Source of the DNA: an uncultured Pelagibacteraceae bacterium
GTDB lineage: Bacteria; Pseudomonadota; Alphaproteobacteria; Pelagibacterales; Pelagibacteraceae
NCBI GenBank assembly: GCA_902573065.1
Contig: CACGHX010000002.1
Coordinates: 30,911 to 94,910 of the forward strand
Direction of reading: 5' to 3'
DNA: 64,000 bases
The notes under the pieces were generated by a model. The model made no database searches. It had not been told where the DNA came from and worked only from the letters and a program-made list of their open reading frames with translations. Of this stretch, positions 61,708-64,000 are shown one piece after another. Made by a program: the position numbers and the translations under genes. How positions within the stretch are numbered: the stretch's first letter is position 1; each line of letters starts with the position of its first letter.

Positions 61708-62430
61708 ATGAAAATATTTCCAGCAATAGATATTAAAGATAAAAAATGCGTAAGATTAATCAAAGGAGACTTTGAAAATAAAACTGAATATGAAACTTCA
61801 CCGGTTGATCAAGCAGCAAAATATAAAGATCACGGCTTTAAAAACTTACACATTGTTGATTTAGATGGAGCTTTAACTGGTAAAACAGTCAATTTAGATA
61901 TTATCCAAGAAATAGTGAGCAAATACGATTTAAAAATCGAAATAGGTGGTGGTGTTAGATCTCTTGATAGCATTAAACAATATATCGATGCTGGAGTAGA
62001 GAAAGTAATTTTGGGTAGTGGCGCGATTAAAAATAAAGAGTTTTTAAAAAACTCTTGTGAAAAGTTTAAAGGCCAAATTGCTTTAGGATTAGATGCGAAA
62101 GACGGAAATCTTTCTGTGTCGGGCTGGAAAGAAAATTTAAATGTTAAAACTATAGACTACCTTAAAGCAGTGAATGATTTTGGTGTTAGCAGAATAATTT
62201 ATACAGACATTAATAGAGATGGAATGAAAACTAGCCCTAATTTTGATGAAACTGTAAAAATTGCAGAGTTCTCTAATTGTCCTGTTATTATTTCAGGGGG
62301 AGTTTCTTCAATAAATGATATTAAAAAAGCGAAAGATCTAAATAATAAAAAAATTGAGGGTATTATTGTTGGTAAAGCCATCTATGATGGTGATATTAAA
62401 CTTGATGAGTTGGTTAAAGAGATAGAGTAA
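61708..62430 (+). CDS. hisA: ProFAR isomerase
   Basis: IFPAIDIKDKKCVRLIKGD, IEIGGGVRS, YTDINRDGM. Confidence 0.96.
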   Translation: MKIFPAIDIKDKKCVRLIKGDFENKTEYETSPVDQAAKYKDHGFKNLHIVDLDGALTGKTVNLDIIQEIVSKYDLKIEIGGGVRSLDSIKQYIDAGVEKVILGSGAIKNKEFLKNSCEKFKGQIALGLDAKDGNLSVSGWKENLNVKTIDYLKAVNDFGVSRIIYTDINRDGMKTSPNFDETVKIAEFSNCPVIISGGVSSINDIKKAKDLNNKKIEGIIVGKAIYDGDIKLDELVKEIE

Positions 62431-62433
62431 ATA

Positions 62434-62568
62434 ATGGTTGCAAAATTATCTACGATAAGAAGAAAAATTAGAAACGGAGAGAAGCTCGGTTTCTCTGAAA
62501 GAGCAAGAGCAGTAAATAAAGGCTTGTTACCAAGTAAAGCGAAAAAGAGGAGAAATGTTAAAAAATAG
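62434..62568 (+). CDS. Small highly basic protein (44 aa), unknown
   Basis: Not in ORF track: [44 protein letters not shown]; fits between hisA stop and hisF start (14-bp overlap). Confidence 0.55.
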   Translation: MVAKLSTIRRKIRNGEKLGFSERARAVNKGLLPSKAKKRRNVKK

Positions 62569-63313
62569 AATTATTCCATGTTTAGATGTTAAAAATGGAA
62601 GAGTTGTTAAAGGTATTAACTTTGTTGAATTAAAAGATGCTGGGGATCCAGTGGAACAAGCTAAGATTTATAGCGATGGTGGAGCTGATGAGATTTGTTT
62701 TTTAGATATTACTGCATCAAATGAAAATAGAGACACAATCATTGATATTGTTAAAAAAACTTCAAAGGAATGCTTTGTACCACTAACTGTTGGAGGTGGT
62801 GTAAGAACTATTCAAAACATTACCGATTTATTACTAGCTGGAGCAGATAAAGTTTCTATTAATACTGCAGCTGTAAAGAATGTGGGTTTTGTTAAAGAAG
62901 CCTCTAAAAAATTTGGATCCCAATGTATTGTTGTAGCGATTGATGCTAAGAATGTTTCTGATAATAAGTGGGAAGTTTTTACACACGGGGGAAGAAATAA
63001 AACTGGCATCGATGCTGTAGAATTTGCAAAGCAAGTAGAGTTTAACGGAGCTGGAGAAATTCTATTGACCTCAATGGATAAAGACGGAACTAAATCTGGT
63101 TATGATGTTGATTTATTGAAAGCAATTACAAAAAGTACAAATATTCCTGTTATTGCCTCTGGAGGTGTTGGAACATTGGATCATTTGTATGATGGTATAG
63201 TAAAAGGTGGGGCAAGTGCAGTTTTAGCTGCCTCCATATTTCACTACGGTGAATTTAAAATTAAAGATGCCAAAGAATATTTGAATTCTAAAAATGTATC
63301 AGTAAGGTTATAA
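62555..63313 (+). CDS. hisF: Imidazole glycerol phosphate synthase subunit HisF
   Basis: [40 protein letters not shown]. Confidence 0.97.
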   Translation: MLKNRIIPCLDVKNGRVVKGINFVELKDAGDPVEQAKIYSDGGADEICFLDITASNENRDTIIDIVKKTSKECFVPLTVGGGVRTIQNITDLLLAGADKVSINTAAVKNVGFVKEASKKFGSQCIVVAIDAKNVSDNKWEVFTHGGRNKTGIDAVEFAKQVEFNGAGEILLTSMDKDGTKSGYDVDLLKAITKSTNIPVIASGGVGTLDHLYDGIVKGGASAVLAASIFHYGEFKIKDAKEYLNSKNVSVRL

Positions 63314-63314
63314 G

Positions 63315-63587
63315 ATGTTTGAAAACCTGGAACAACTAATAAAAATAATTAGGGAGAGAAAAAATTCTTCTCCTGATAAATCTTATACGAACAAACTTCT
63401 TAATGATAAAAACTTAAGTGTTTCAAAAGTAAAAGAAGAGATTGCTGAATTAATTGAGTCTGTAGAAAAAAATTCAAATAAAGTACATGAAGCCGCTGAT
63501 GTCATTTATCATTTAATGGTTTATTTGGAGGCTAATAATATAAATATCGAAGATGTAATGGATGAACTAAAGAAAAGACAAAAATGA
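63315..63587 (+). CDS. hisE: Phosphoribosyl-ATP pyrophosphohydrolase
   Basis: SYTNKLLNDKNLSVSKVKEEIAELIES, HEAADVIYHLMVYLEA. Confidence 0.92.
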   Translation: MFENLEQLIKIIRERKNSSPDKSYTNKLLNDKNLSVSKVKEEIAELIESVEKNSNKVHEAADVIYHLMVYLEANNINIEDVMDELKKRQK

Positions 63588-63940
63588 GTTACGATAAAAA
63601 TAATATATTTGCAAAAATTCTTAGAGGTGAAATTCCTTGCAAGAAAGTTTACGAAAATGATCATGTTTTAGCTTTTCACGATATTAATCCTCAAAAAAAA
63701 ATACATGTTTTAGTAATTCCAAAAGGTGAGTATGTTGACTTAAATGATTTTAATAATAAGGCTTCAGACAAAGAAATAGTAGAATTTAACAAAGCTATAA
63801 CACATGTATCAAATTTATTAGGTGCAAAAGAAAAGGGTTATAGAACTTTAACAAACATTGGAAATGATGGTGGTCAAGAAGTTCCTCACTTACATTTTCA
63901 TATTTTCGCAGGCGAAAATATAGGTAAAATGGTTTCTTAA
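63584..63940 (+). CDS. HIT family protein
   Basis: IFAKILRGEIPCKKVYENDHVLAFHDINPQ, HLHFHIFAG. Confidence 0.95.
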   Translation: MSYDKNNIFAKILRGEIPCKKVYENDHVLAFHDINPQKKIHVLVIPKGEYVDLNDFNNKASDKEIVEFNKAITHVSNLLGAKEKGYRTLTNIGNDGGQEVPHLHFHIFAGENIGKMVS

Positions 63941-64000
63941 ATTATTAATTTTCATCTGGGATTAGAAAAAAATTTTTTTTAATAATAGAATTTTTTATTA

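Overview
AT-rich chromosomal window with compact gene spacing. Gene content and order fit a streamlined marine alphaproteobacterium of the SAR11/Pelagibacterales type (inference, no search run). Nearly all of it is core genome: SRP genes (ffh, ftsY), dapF, a TRAP transporter with a 2-hydroxyacid oxidation locus, a ccm cytochrome c maturation cluster, argG, two photolyase-family genes, folD, hemC/hemD, tsaD, acs, two SSF symporters, rpe, a heparinase-like gene, purH, tRNA-Gly, rho, hemJ/hemH/hemE, a probable oriC, ppsR/maf/aroE/coaE/dnaQ/secB, hslUV and a his operon. I saw no CRISPR array, transposase, prophage or defence island. The best second-look items are: (1) the hemE/ppsR divergent gap with three DnaA-box-like 9-mers (candidate oriC); (2) a three-hairpin leader between ffh and dapF; (3) a photolyase pair with a DUF2256 mini-gene, one member with an unusual domain order and the other lacking most Fe-S ligand cysteines; (4) a heparinase-like CDS split by a one-base slip in a poly-A run; (5) acetyl-CoA synthetase with a very lysine-rich N-terminal tail; (6) a 44-aa basic ORF between hisA and hisF; (7) a phased hairpin in the ccmC-hspQ gap.
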